A stretch of 44,136 bases of DNA from Nitrososphaerales archaeon (lineage in GTDB: Archaea > Thermoproteota > Nitrososphaeria > Nitrososphaerales > CADDZS01): positions 1 through 44,136 of the forward strand of contig JASHPQ010000277.1 of NCBI GenBank assembly GCA_030037995.1. The letters run 5' to 3'. The notes beneath the pieces were generated by a model. That model was given only the letters and a program-made list of their open reading frames with translations, searched no databases and was not told the DNA's origin. Position numbers and translations under genes: made by a program. The first letter of the stretch is position 1. Every line of letters begins with the position of its first letter. Shown here one piece after another: positions 33,297 to 42,186 of this stretch.

Positions 33297-34280
33297 TCAG
33301 CCAGCGACTTTGAAACACGCCACTTTGTGGCCCGGACTGACCTCGATTAAACGCGGTCTCTCACCTCTGCATCTGTCGAAGGCGTACGGGCAGACGAAGG
33401 AGTACCTGCAACCCTCAAACTTTGAAGGAATTACCACGGTCCCCTTCCTTGTCGCAGCAAGCAAGGGCCCCTCTTGTTTCATTAGTTTTTCAGGAGTAAC
33501 TGAGAGAAGTGCCAAAGTGTAGGGATGAAGCGGATTGTCCAGAACTTCAGATGTCGCCCCATATTCGACTATCTCACCCTTGTACATTACGGCCACTCTA
33601 TCCGAGAGCTTTGATGCCACGGACACGTCGTGCGTAATCAGAAGCACCGACGTTCCCATCTTCGTCCTCAAATTAGAGAGAAGCGTAATTATCTCGTTCC
33701 TGCGAACGAAATCCACCATCGTCGTCGGCTCGTCCGCCACGACGTACTCTGGCTCGATGACAAACGCTCTCGCGAGGAGGATTCTTTGTTTTTGACCTCC
33801 GCTTAGCTCCCGGACGCTCTTGGAAAGGTAGAAACTTTCGAGCCCCATGCCGTCGAGCATTCTTGCCATGATCTCCTCCCTTCTCTCGGGATCCTTTATG
33901 TCGCGAACATAGATGAGCGGCCTTTCCAGAACTTCGCGCACGCTCAAGTATGGATCGAGGGAACTGTACGGATCTTGGTGAATGTACTGGGCTTTACCTC
34001 TCAGCTCCTGTCTTTTGAACATGGAAAGATTTTTGCCATTCAGTAGGATCTCTCCTTTGCTTGGTCTTCCCAGGCCGACCGACAGCCTCCCCAGTGTCGT
34101 TTTTCCGGAGCCACTCTCCCCCACGAGAGCCACGGCTTCTCCATAATTGATAGAGAGATTAACGTCCTCCGCAGCAGTGACAATTCCGCCGTTTTTGTCG
34201 TTGAAATACTGGCAGACATTTCGGAACTCCATAACCGGCGTTGAGCCCCTGGAATCATACAATTGATCAGCTTCTTGCAC
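33297..34280 (-). CDS. Oligopeptide/dipeptide-type ABC importer 2, ATPase F
   Basis: This 327-residue OppF-like ATPase has Walker A GESGSGKT, Q-loop YIHQDPYSSLDP, signature ELSGGQ and Walker B YVVADEPTTMVD. The C-terminal extension GCRYSFVCPYAFDRC...H..AC has the cluster-type cysteines. The start is placed at GTG 34280, six bases after the stop of the D gene and nine bases after a perfect GGAGG. Longer frames would run into the D gene by more than 100 bp. Confidence 0.92.
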   Translation of the reverse strand: MQEADQLYDSRGSTPVMEFRNVCQYFNDKNGGIVTAAEDVNLSINYGEAVALVGESGSGKTTLGRLSVGLGRPSKGEILLNGKNLSMFKRQELRGKAQYIHQDPYSSLDPYLSVREVLERPLIYVRDIKDPERREEIMARMLDGMGLESFYLSKSVRELSGGQKQRILLARAFVIEPEYVVADEPTTMVDFVRRNEIITLLSNLRTKMGTSVLLITHDVSVASKLSDRVAVMYKGEIVEYGATSEVLDNPLHPYTLALLSVTPEKLMKQEGPLLAATRKGTVVIPSKFEGCRYSFVCPYAFDRCRGERPRLIEVSPGHKVACFKVAG

Positions 34281-34285
34281 TCGTC

Positions 34286-35269
34286 CTAACCTCCAAAAAG
34301 AAAACAAGCAACTCGATGTTTGTCCGCAATAGTAATCAGAGGGGGTACTTCGTCCCAGCATCGGCTCATAGCGTACGGACAATAATTGGCAAAGGGACAT
34401 CCATTCATGGGAGAGGCGGCGGTGGGGCTCGCCGCTGACTTCTTGGAAGAGTCTATTTTCAGTTTTTCAGTCAACACCTGCGTGTATGGATGCTTCGCGT
34501 TTTCCATTACCACCTTTACGGGCGCATCCTCGACGACCAGTCCCTTGAGCATTATCATTATCCGATCTACCATGAAGGCCTGTACCGAGATGTCGTGAGA
34601 GATCAAAAGTAGTCCTCCAACGCGGCCCTCGCTTTTCAACGATTTGATGGTGGATAGCACGGAAAACTGCGTAATCGTGTCCAGCGCCGTCGTCGGCTCA
34701 TCGAGTATCAGGATCTTGGGGTTCGTCGCAAGAGCCATCGAAATAATCACGCGTTGCTTCATCCCCCCCGACAGCTCAAATGGATACATCTTGTAGACCT
34801 CTTCCGAAAGGTCAACCGTCGTGAGCAGTTTGATTGATAGTTGTCTCGCCTCGTGCTTGCTATGCACAACTCCCTTATCTAGTATCAGCTCGTCCATGTT
34901 TTTGCCCACGGTGGCAATGGGATCCAGTGAGTTCATGGCAGCCTGGAATATCATGGCAACCTCATTCCATCTGAAATGCCGCAACTCCTGCTGGGACATT
35001 GCAAGAACGTTCTTGCCGCCGTAGATTATCTGACCCGTTGCAACGTTCGGAGGTTCAATCAATCCCATGACGGCGTATGCCACGGTGCTTTTGCCGGCTC
35101 CACTCTCTCCCAAAATTCCCACGCTTTCCCCGTACTTCGTATCAAACTGGACATTCTTGCACGCGGGAAGGAGATTCTTTGAACCCATAAAATACGAAAC
35201 GTCAAGGTCTTTGACGCTAAGAGAGCCACCTTCTTTGATCGACGTTATCTCTAGATTATCGCTGGCCAA
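34286..35269 (-). CDS. Oligopeptide/dipeptide-type ABC importer 2, ATPase D
   Basis: This 327-residue OppD-like ATPase has Walker A GESGAGKS, Q-loop IFQAAMNSLDP, signature ELSGGM and Walker B ILILDEPTTALD. The C-terminal NGCPFANYCPYAMSRC...H..AC carries the cluster-type cysteines. No ATG is available near the expected start. I chose TTG 35269, 20 bp after the permease C stop, since a longer frame would overlap that gene by 100 bp. It works with ATPase F and permeases B and C. Confidence 0.9.
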   Translation of the reverse strand: MASDNLEITSIKEGGSLSVKDLDVSYFMGSKNLLPACKNVQFDTKYGESVGILGESGAGKSTVAYAVMGLIEPPNVATGQIIYGGKNVLAMSQQELRHFRWNEVAMIFQAAMNSLDPIATVGKNMDELILDKGVVHSKHEARQLSIKLLTTVDLSEEVYKMYPFELSGGMKQRVIISMALATNPKILILDEPTTALDTITQFSVLSTIKSLKSEGRVGGLLLISHDISVQAFMVDRIMIMLKGLVVEDAPVKVVMENAKHPYTQVLTEKLKIDSSKKSAASPTAASPMNGCPFANYCPYAMSRCWDEVPPLITIADKHRVACFLFGG

Positions 35270-35289
35270 ACTTGTTGCCCATGCTCCAA

Positions 35290-36201
35290 CTACATGTTCT
35301 TGAAAGCAGCTTCTAGGCCGTACGCCACTAGTGCTAGTCCGGTTACTAGGAAGGCGATGCTCAGACCTGGCGGAAAAGCCCACCACCAAGCCGCCGGGTG
35401 AGAGATCAACGCGTTTGCATCATTAGCGAGGGTTATCATGGCGCCCCAGCTATAGTCATTCACCGGCCCGACACCGATGAAGTCAAGCGCCGCAATGGTA
35501 AGAATTGCTCCACCGACAGCGAACAGCGAGTAGGTAAGGATAAGCGGCAACGTATGCTTGAACATATCTACGAACATTATCTTCCATTTTGGGACATTAC
35601 TCAGCTCAGCCACTTCCACAAATGGCAGATGCTTCAATGTGAGGACGGATGATCTCACTGTTCGTGACATCCCTGCCCACGAGAGAACGGCAATCAAGAT
35701 CGCGACCGTAAGATCAGTCGGCTTCAAAAATGCCGCAGCTACAATCAGAAGAGGCAATGCGGGAAGTGTTAAGATAACATCGGCTGCCCTCATCAAGGGC
35801 TCATCCCAGACTCTGATGTACCCTGCAATTATACCCGTAGTTACACCAAGCACGGCGGTCATTAGAGCAGCAAGAAATCCCACGAGTAGGGTTGACTGGG
35901 TACCGTACAGCCATTGGCTGAAGACATCTTGTCCGATGTCCGTTGTCCCAAACCAGAACTTCCAAGAAGGCGGGGCCGGATTGTTAATCCCTATGGCGAC
36001 GGCCGCGCGCGGGTTGTAAGGTAGGTAGACCATGCTCACGATGTCCATCGCGATGAAAAAGGCGAGTATTCCCAGTCCTACCTTGGCATCTCGTCTTTTC
36101 AGTACTGCCCTGAGCAACACAGTGGCAAATCCGTTCCCGGATTTTATCCTGTCGAGCATCCCTCGGTGAGCTGTCACACCGACAGTTGTTGTGGTAGTCA
36201 T
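35290..36201 (-). CDS. Oligopeptide/dipeptide-type ABC importer 2, permease C
   Basis: This 303-residue DppC-like permease has a short Thr-rich head, a first span near 40-60, FWFGTTDIGQDVFSQWLYGT (the family's GTDxxGRDxxSR element, with Gln for Arg) and an EAA-like loop around PFVEVAELSNVPKWKIMFVDM. That loop is less conserved than in importer 1. Its ATG directly follows the TAA of the permease B gene with no spacer, so the two are translationally coupled. Confidence 0.92.
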   Translation of the reverse strand: MTTTTTVGVTAHRGMLDRIKSGNGFATVLLRAVLKRRDAKVGLGILAFFIAMDIVSMVYLPYNPRAAVAIGINNPAPPSWKFWFGTTDIGQDVFSQWLYGTQSTLLVGFLAALMTAVLGVTTGIIAGYIRVWDEPLMRAADVILTLPALPLLIVAAAFLKPTDLTVAILIAVLSWAGMSRTVRSSVLTLKHLPFVEVAELSNVPKWKIMFVDMFKHTLPLILTYSLFAVGGAILTIAALDFIGVGPVNDYSWGAMITLANDANALISHPAAWWWAFPPGLSIAFLVTGLALVAYGLEAAFKNM

Positions 36202-37197
36202 TTAGTCTACATATGACACCCTGGGATCAAGGAAGGGATAAGCCAGGTCTGCGGCAAGGTTAGAGAGAAGTACGACGATGGTAATCACGTAGAAGGCGGC
36301 CTGCATCACTGGAAAATCTTCAAGCAGAACCGCCTGCGCGATAATAGTTCCCATACCTGGGTAATCGAACGCATATTCTATTGTAATAATGCCCCCGATC
36401 AAGTACCCGATTGAGAGGAACATCTGAGTCAGTGAAGGTATGAGCGAATTCCTCATCACTCTGATTATGAGTCTTCTGTTGCTCAAACCCTGCGCCTTCG
36501 TTGCGGCTACAAAGTCACTCCCAATAATGTCGATTGCGGCGCTGCGGATCACAAGCACGTGGCTGGGCGCGGAGGTGATTATGATGACGGTTAGTGGAAG
36601 AATCAAGTGTATCGAGACACTAGAAAGGGTTGGAAAAACGGAGTACGCTCCAACCGCAGGAAGGATCTTGAGTTCGAGGGCGAATACGAAAATAAACATC
36701 AGGGCCAGCCAGAACCCAGGAATTGAGTTTAGAAAGTACAGTGCCGGTTGAAGAGCTCTATCGAGTAATTTGTTCTTATGCAATGCCAAGTACACGCCCA
36801 AGAAAACGGACATCAACCACGCAATTACCTGAGACAGTCCAAGCAACAGGAGAGTCCATCTGAGGGCAAGTAGCACTATTGTCCATGCAGATAATGGATA
36901 ATATTGGAAGGATGGACCGAAGTTAGGCGGAAAAGAGAATAAGACCTCTTTCATATAATTTGCAAACGCGATCGGAAGCGGCTCCGGTTTTCCAAAGACT
37001 TTCTCGAGCCGAGCCATAATGACCGACTCGGGCAAGTGGTGCGCGGCTGCAATTATAGAAGCGTAAGTCTCTACAAAATTTCCCGGCATCAGGTGCGGAA
37101 AGAGAAAGTTGAGTATCAATACTGCGATGAGAACGATAAATAGGGAGACCAGTCTACTGACTAGATACTTTTTTGTAAATCTGCTTCTGAGGCGAAT
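36202..37197 (-). CDS. Oligopeptide/dipeptide-type ABC importer 2, permease B, non-canonical start
   Basis: The family-typical first span of this DppB-like permease (KYLVSRLVSLFIVLIAVLIL) is coded upstream of the first in-frame TTG (37119) and ends at in-frame stops just before 37213. Between those stops and the span there is no ATG, GTG or TTG. The best candidate is ATT at 37197, nine bases after AGGAGAG, giving 331 residues. The rest has the usual spans, the EAA loop DFVAATKAQGLSNRRLIIRV and the end LDPRVSYVD. TTG 37119 would cut the first span in half. It heads the operon B-C-D-F-MocA and is divergent from its binding protein. Confidence 0.85.
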   Translation of the reverse strand: MRLRSRFTKKYLVSRLVSLFIVLIAVLILNFLFPHLMPGNFVETYASIIAAAHHLPESVIMARLEKVFGKPEPLPIAFANYMKEVLFSFPPNFGPSFQYYPLSAWTIVLLALRWTLLLLGLSQVIAWLMSVFLGVYLALHKNKLLDRALQPALYFLNSIPGFWLALMFIFVFALELKILPAVGAYSVFPTLSSVSIHLILPLTVIIITSAPSHVLVIRSAAIDIIGSDFVAATKAQGLSNRRLIIRVMRNSLIPSLTQMFLSIGYLIGGIITIEYAFDYPGMGTIIAQAVLLEDFPVMQAAFYVITIVVLLSNLAADLAYPFLDPRVSYVD

Positions 37198-37213
37198 GGG
37201 CTGAGTCTCTCCT

Positions 37214-37912
37214 ACTGGCTACTACAGAGAGCAACAAGTTGCATTTTGCTCCTAGAAAAGCTCCCTACAGATGGAACCGATTTCATAAGGCACCGATAAG
37301 ACGGGATACCCAAGGCACTCTTATCAGATCGAGTATCCTACCAATACAAGGCAGTTTGTATATAACGCTTCACCGTATTTGCTTCAGATAATATTACCAA
37401 TATTCTGCGCTTTTCTTGGTCGATTCATGTAGCAGCCCAGACACAGCCACGCAGAAATATCGAATTTCGATATCACCCTTACCTCGCAGATTTTCTCAAC
37501 AATGGGAATGCTCTTTGATTTTGTGGCGGATCGGTTTCGGCAACAGGTTGACAAATTTTGCACCTTTGAAGGCCATTCCAGTTCAATCTTGGGTCGGGTT
37601 ATGAGCCACTCTCAAAAACAAGGTGTTTTGGCTGGAGAATCCCGGCGACACTAACTATGAGTAATTTGTTACCGAGGATGGAAAAAAGAAAGCGATCGCT
37701 TTGACCGTACTAAAAGAGTGTCGTTACCTTTCAAGATGATGACTGTGCAGGACAGCTAGAATCACCGGGGTTCAACTAACCACCATCAAAGCACACTCCC
37801 TTCATTGGCCTAGCTCGTTGTAGCCCCTCATTTTCAATTTTGTAAAAGGGAACTCAGATAGCTGAAAAAGAGTTAAATCGGCGATTCTCTTCACGCTATA
37901 AGGCAACTTTCC
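37214..37912. other. Divergent intergenic region between importer 2 operon and its binding protein
   Basis: About 700 bp without a supported gene. It holds a strong TATA-like gtatataac (about 37348-37356), usable in either direction, and AT-rich gttaaatc (37872-37879) as the likely promoter of the binding protein. A 62-codon frame at 37416-37604 lacks any motif or ribosome site. The size of the gap suggests room for regulators or decayed sequence, but I recognise nothing. Confidence 0.5.
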
Positions 37913-39928
37913 ATGGTTTCCAAATTCCGTAAAATGTGCTTCAAACTGGTCGTTCTCTCTGTTCTCCTATTGTTGGTTGGGCCAACATTTTTTTCAGGAA
38001 TCCTTTCTCGCTCGACAGCAGCTACTGCAGCTAGCCCTGTCACTACACTTTCGTTGGGAAATATTGGTGTTCCGCCGGTCGCCGCTCTAAATCCATTTGA
38101 TCCTGTTTCGGATTATACGCTCATAGGAATTTTGTACGACTACATGTTTTCGCTAAACTGGCCCCCACTCCCAAATATTACGCCGGTTATGGCAGGCGGA
38201 TATAGCTCGAATGGAAACGGTACTCAATGGGTGGTAAGTGTTCGCCCTAACTTAAAGTGGGATAACGGATCGCCGCTCAATGCCACCGATCTTTGGTTTA
38301 CGTTGAACCTGTACAACGAAAGCGGTGACTTTTATCCCGTCATAACTACCATGACGATTCTCAATTCTACTTCCGTCCAGATAGATCTCGGTGGCCCTAA
38401 CCTAGCTTTCATACTCACCGGATTTATTGACAACGGGTTTGCTGTTCTTCCATACCAGACTTACAAGTCGGTAACGAATCTCTCATCATTTCAAAACTTG
38501 AACAATATCGTTGCCGACGGGCCCTTTGTCATCTACAATTATACAGACCAGAGTACCATTGTTTTCCAGGCAAACCCATACTACTGGAACGGGCCTCCGA
38601 AACTCCAGTCTATGGATTACACTTACTTCAGCAGTTTGAGTAGCGAGTTCGACGCGTATATCAGCGGTGATATCGACGCTCTCTTTTATCCTGGCGCCTA
38701 CAACGGACTACAAGCAATCGCAAACCTGACCGGGCATACCCTGATTGGCCCTCCCTACGCAACACCAGCCCTCACCATTGAAGCTTTGCTGAACGACTGG
38801 GTTTACCCGACGAACATTACTGATTTTCGGCGTGCACTTGCCTTTGGCACCAACGTGTCGCTCATCAACGAGCAGCTCAATGGCCCCTACGCGAATCAAA
38901 GTGTGAGCAATCAAGATTTCCTGCTTCCTTCATACAACGAGCAGATCGGCTTCGGAAACGGGACAGGTCCAATAGGGTTTACTTACAATGTGGCCAAGGC
39001 AAAACAGCTATTCCAGCAAGCCGGCTTCAAGTATTCAGGGAATACCCTCGAGTACCCGAATGGAACTGCCGTTTCCCTCACGATAAAGTATCGATATCCC
39101 GACGAGCCATATTCTATGGATGTGGCCACTCTGCTCTCGACCCAATGGAGTCTGTTGGGAATAACTGTTAACCAGGTTAACGTGCCAGCATCCACGTTGC
39201 GTGCGGGCGCTCTCAATCCAGCGGGATGGCAGGTAATCGCCTCCGGGGTTCTCGGGCCGCAGACTGACAACGGTGTAACACCGGGGCCCGGAATCCTAGA
39301 TGACATAGGAGATTACTACGTCAACATTAATGGAACACACACGGATTGGAATTCGACATTCTACGGCATTATTACAAACATGACTATGGAAGCTCAAAAC
39401 TCTTCTCAATTTAACGCGAACGCAAGGGCCGCAGCTACTCTCTATACTGAGGGAGTTCCTGCAATCCCATTATTCAACATCGTGAACTGGGCTCCAGTCA
39501 GCAACGACTTCTATTGGGGAAATCCACAGAACCATACTGGCATCTACTATACACAGGCTATAACGGGGCAGATCTTCTGGGACCTGTCGTTGGATGTCGT
39601 GGCGCCGGCAGCGGTTACTTCGACGTCCACTTCGACCTCGTCTTCAATCATGGTCTCCACGTCATCATCGTCAGTAATTAGCCCAACTTCTTCGATCAGT
39701 GTGTCTACTTCGTCCTCATCATCTCCATCACCACCTCCGACTACAACTACGATGGTTACGAGCTCTACAACTACAACTACATCCACCAGCTCCTCGTCCA
39801 CACTTTACATCGCCGCGGTCATCATCGTGATAATTGTGATCGTTGCTGCCGTGGCAGCTATGATGAGAAGGAAGCCGGCCGGTGGAACTACCCCGGCTGC
39901 TTCTACTTCGACAACGCCAGGCACCTAG
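37913..39928 (+). CDS. Oligopeptide/dipeptide-type ABC importer 2, substrate-binding protein (C-terminally anchored)
   Basis: This 671-residue SBP_bac_5-type protein has a signal peptide (LVVLSVLLLLVGPTFFSG, ending near ATAAS), the binding domain, a Ser/Thr/Pro-rich stalk of about 60 residues (roughly 565-625), a C-terminal membrane helix (YIAAVIIVIIVIVAAVAAM) and a short basic cytoplasmic tail (MMRRKP). The stretches WVVSVRPNLKWDNGSPLNATD and VADGPFVIYNYTDQ are family-typical. It is thus tethered at the opposite end from the importer 1 protein. It is transcribed divergently from permeases B and C and presumably feeds them. Confidence 0.92.
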   Translation: MVSKFRKMCFKLVVLSVLLLLVGPTFFSGILSRSTAATAASPVTTLSLGNIGVPPVAALNPFDPVSDYTLIGILYDYMFSLNWPPLPNITPVMAGGYSSNGNGTQWVVSVRPNLKWDNGSPLNATDLWFTLNLYNESGDFYPVITTMTILNSTSVQIDLGGPNLAFILTGFIDNGFAVLPYQTYKSVTNLSSFQNLNNIVADGPFVIYNYTDQSTIVFQANPYYWNGPPKLQSMDYTYFSSLSSEFDAYISGDIDALFYPGAYNGLQAIANLTGHTLIGPPYATPALTIEALLNDWVYPTNITDFRRALAFGTNVSLINEQLNGPYANQSVSNQDFLLPSYNEQIGFGNGTGPIGFTYNVAKAKQLFQQAGFKYSGNTLEYPNGTAVSLTIKYRYPDEPYSMDVATLLSTQWSLLGITVNQVNVPASTLRAGALNPAGWQVIASGVLGPQTDNGVTPGPGILDDIGDYYVNINGTHTDWNSTFYGIITNMTMEAQNSSQFNANARAAATLYTEGVPAIPLFNIVNWAPVSNDFYWGNPQNHTGIYYTQAITGQIFWDLSLDVVAPAAVTSTSTSTSSSIMVSTSSSSVISPTSSISVSTSSSSSPSPPPTTTTMVTSSTTTTTSTSSSSTLYIAAVIIVIIVIVAAVAAMMRRKPAGGTTPAASTSTTPGT

Positions 39929-39934
39929 TAAGGG

Positions 39935-39991
39935 AAAGGGAGTACACCCTCTCTATTCTCTTTTGAAGAGTGAGGGAACCCTTTGCTTTTT
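39935..39991 (+). terminator. Nested stem-loop and T-run after the binding-protein gene
   Basis: Seven bases after the stop codon, aaaggg (39935-39940) pairs with cccttt (39979-39984) and inside it ccctc (39947-39951) pairs with gaggg (39972-39976). TTTTT (39987-39991) follows. This is a likely transcription terminator for the binding-protein gene. Confidence 0.5.
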
Positions 39992-40022
39992 CCGAAACAA
40001 CGATTCTTGGATGATGCAGCTT

Positions 40023-40062
40023 CGTCATTGATGACGTAGCCTCCATGCATTTGGGGAGGCGT
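40023..40062. promoter_or_regulatory. Two adjacent short inverted repeats before the nitrilase promoter
   Basis: cgtcat-tg-atgacg (about 40023-40036) and gcctcc-10-ggaggc (about 40039-40060) lie side by side immediately upstream of the TATA-like run at 40069-40078. They may be an operator pair or the end of the upstream transcript. Confidence 0.35.
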
Positions 40063-40068
40063 GCGTAC

Positions 40069-40078
40069 TTTTTATTTT
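40069..40078 (+). promoter_or_regulatory. TATA box of the nitrilase gene
   Basis: tttttatttt is centred about 30 bp before ATG 40103. This places the true start there and not at the upstream GTG 40061, which would lie before the promoter. Confidence 0.5.
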
Positions 40079-40102
40079 CTAGGGAGATGCTTAAAGATCA
40101 AA

Positions 40103-40972
40103 ATGGAAGATGGATTCACACATCTAAAGGTCGCTGCCATTTCCATGAAACCTGAGAAGTGGAATAAAGAAGGAAATGCGGTCAAGATGGAGACTTTTTT
40201 TCGAAAGGCTAGAGCGCAGGGAGCTAAAGTTGCAGTTGTGACGGAAGGAGCTCTCGAGGGCTATGTGGTCATGGACGCGATAAAAAAACCCGAGTTGGCT
40301 GCCCGTTTGCTCGAGATCTCCGAATCAAGAGACGGGGAGTACATCAAAAGATTCAGGAAATTAGCACGTGATCTCGGAATGTGTCTATGCTTGGGCTTCG
40401 CCGAGCGCGTGGATAATGATGTCTACAATTCTGCAATCTTCGTAGATCAAGATGGGGTAATTCGGGGAGATCATCACAAGATGCAATTTGCCGAAGGGTA
40501 TCACGAGTCGTGGTTTTTCAACAGACTGGGCTCGCACATTCGAGCCTTTGATACGCCGTTTGGGAGGGCGGGCTTTCTGATATGCAACGATAGATGGGAT
40601 TCGGCTCTGGGAAGAGCCCTCGTACTCGACGGAGCGCGCGTGATCTACATTCCGGCATACGGTAGCAGAAGACCACGGCAGGACAAGGCAGTTCTATCGA
40701 TAGCTAGGGACAATGGAGTTCCGGTCGTCGAGGCAAATGTGGGAGTCAACCTGATCATCAGCAGGGGAGAGATCGTCTCAAAGCAGAAGGGAGACGATAG
40801 AGTAACCGTCGCGGAAATTGAGATTCCTTCTTTGCCATCTGAGGCCTTGATCGAGAAAATTGAATCAGCGTTTCTTTCCCGGAGGAAAAAGGAGATGGAA
40901 ATAAAGTATGCCGAGACTATGGCAAACTTAAAGTTGCACGTTAGTCGCGGAGCAAAAAGGAATCAGAACTGA
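40103..40972 (+). CDS. Carbon-nitrogen hydrolase (nitrilase superfamily)
   Basis: This 289-residue nitrilase-fold enzyme has the catalytic triad Glu48 (VVTEGALEG), Lys126 (DHHKMQF) and Cys161 (FLICNDRW). It hydrolyses a nitrile, amide or carbamoyl bond through a Cys thioester; aliphatic amidases, N-carbamoyl-amino-acid hydrolases and beta-ureidopropionase share this fold. The substrate loops do not match a well-known subgroup that I can name. The C-terminus is long and basic (KYAETMANLKLHVSRGAKR). It is convergent with the esterase-like gene, and the partial amidase further right points to amide or nitrile chemistry in this part of the island. Confidence 0.9.
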   Translation: MEDGFTHLKVAAISMKPEKWNKEGNAVKMETFFRKARAQGAKVAVVTEGALEGYVVMDAIKKPELAARLLEISESRDGEYIKRFRKLARDLGMCLCLGFAERVDNDVYNSAIFVDQDGVIRGDHHKMQFAEGYHESWFFNRLGSHIRAFDTPFGRAGFLICNDRWDSALGRALVLDGARVIYIPAYGSRRPRQDKAVLSIARDNGVPVVEANVGVNLIISRGEIVSKQKGDDRVTVAEIEIPSLPSEALIEKIESAFLSRRKKEMEIKYAETMANLKLHVSRGAKRNQN

Positions 40973-40988
40973 CCTTAAACGCCAGCAG

Positions 40989-42146
40989 CTACTTTACGAC
41001 AGCCGCCCGTTCTGCGAGCCAAGTGAATGCATCCTCTTGCATTTCAAGATCAAACTTGTGACGTCCTTCGTAGAATCGGCCTGCGTAGTTTTCACCGTGC
41101 CCCATCTTCGAGTATATTTTGGAGATTTTCCTATCTGCGGATTGTTGAGCTTCGAGAGTAAATAGGCCGTCTTGATTGTTGTACTGAACCATTAGGGGAG
41201 CGGGGGAGTGAAGTGAGATCACGTCGGGCAGATCCATCAGACGGATCAAGCCGGGAACGTAGAAACCAATACCGTGACCGCGGATGTGGTTTCGAAGCAA
41301 GTCTCGCACCGTACTCATGAAACCCACGCAGACGGCAAATTTGATTCGTGAATCCATGCCCGACAGGTACAGAGTCCGTTGCCCTCCCATGGACAAACCG
41401 CCGCATCCAATTCTCTCGGGGTCAACTTCGGAGCGAGTGAGCAGGTAATCAATACTCCGCCGATCCTCGAACAAGTGAATTCCAGGCCAGCAAGCTCCGG
41501 AATTTAGGATCGTACTGATGGTGATGGAAGCTTCCGTCGAGTCCCAGTATTGATTGAACCGGGCAATATAATCCTCCGAGCCAGTTTCCTCGCCTCCGAA
41601 AAATCCTACGAGGTCCGGATTTACACTGTCCAGTGGAATTTTTCGGCTCCCCCAGAGAGAAACGTCGATTGCCAGGACGGCGAACCCGCGGCCAGCGAGT
41701 TCGTTCGCCCAGCTCTTCCCGCCGTAGTGAACTTTTTTGAATTCGGAAAGAGATGGACTATGAACATTCGTGGTGACTACTTTCTCTTTTCCAAAATAAT
41801 AGTAACCCCCGTGGTCGTGGAGCGCCAGAAAGCCCGGCAATTTCTTTTTTGGCCTGTTTTCTGGATAGAGGAAAAAGCCTCTGGTTCGGGGGCCGTAGGG
41901 CAAGTCGTACGAAATCTCTTCCGTCACGATTCCATTGCTCGCAAATTTAGATTCGACCGAGGAGTTCAATGGGGCGCTTTTCGGGTGAAATCCCAGCAAG
42001 TCTCCTATTCGTTCGCGGGAATCATTCCGCCATTTGCTTACATCTTCCCATTCTCTTGATAGAAACGATAGGGAGGGATCAAATGATTTGGAAATTGATT
42101 CTAAGGTTTCGTAGAACGTGCCCAGGTCCGGTTTCAGGTCAGCCAT
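40989..42146 (-). CDS. Alpha/beta hydrolase, dienelactone-hydrolase/acetyl-esterase-like
   Basis: This 385-residue hydrolase has an N-terminal extension of about 75 residues and then the alpha/beta fold. HDHGG (110-114) is the oxyanion-hole segment, the nucleophile Ser252 is in GLSMGG (250-255), Asp326 is in NNQDGLF and His363 in EGRHKFD. The layout matches large esterases of the Abhydrolase_7/acetyl xylan esterase type, which remove acyl groups from sugars or related compounds. No signal peptide is present, so it acts in the cytoplasm after uptake. It lies 40 bp downstream of the second LLM gene, in the same direction, and is probably in its operon. Confidence 0.85.
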   Translation of the reverse strand: MADLKPDLGTFYETLESISKSFDPSLSFLSREWEDVSKWRNDSRERIGDLLGFHPKSAPLNSSVESKFASNGIVTEEISYDLPYGPRTRGFFLYPENRPKKKLPGFLALHDHGGYYYFGKEKVVTTNVHSPSLSEFKKVHYGGKSWANELAGRGFAVLAIDVSLWGSRKIPLDSVNPDLVGFFGGEETGSEDYIARFNQYWDSTEASITISTILNSGACWPGIHLFEDRRSIDYLLTRSEVDPERIGCGGLSMGGQRTLYLSGMDSRIKFAVCVGFMSTVRDLLRNHIRGHGIGFYVPGLIRLMDLPDVISLHSPAPLMVQYNNQDGLFTLEAQQSADRKISKIYSKMGHGENYAGRFYEGRHKFDLEMQEDAFTWLAERAAVVK

Positions 42147-42186
42147 TTCCTAACACCGACACCGGCATCAGCCCTAAACAGCGTAG

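Noticed and set aside
37416-37604. 62-codon frame in the divergent importer 2 region
   Set aside because: No ribosome site, motif or domain; looks like chance. I also searched this stretch by eye for transposase remains and tRNA arms and found none.
39630-39800. Repetitive tct/act/tcg DNA near the end of the binding protein, at first looking like a simple repeat
   Set aside because: It encodes the Ser/Thr/Pro stalk in frame; a feature of the protein, not a mobile or CRISPR repeat.
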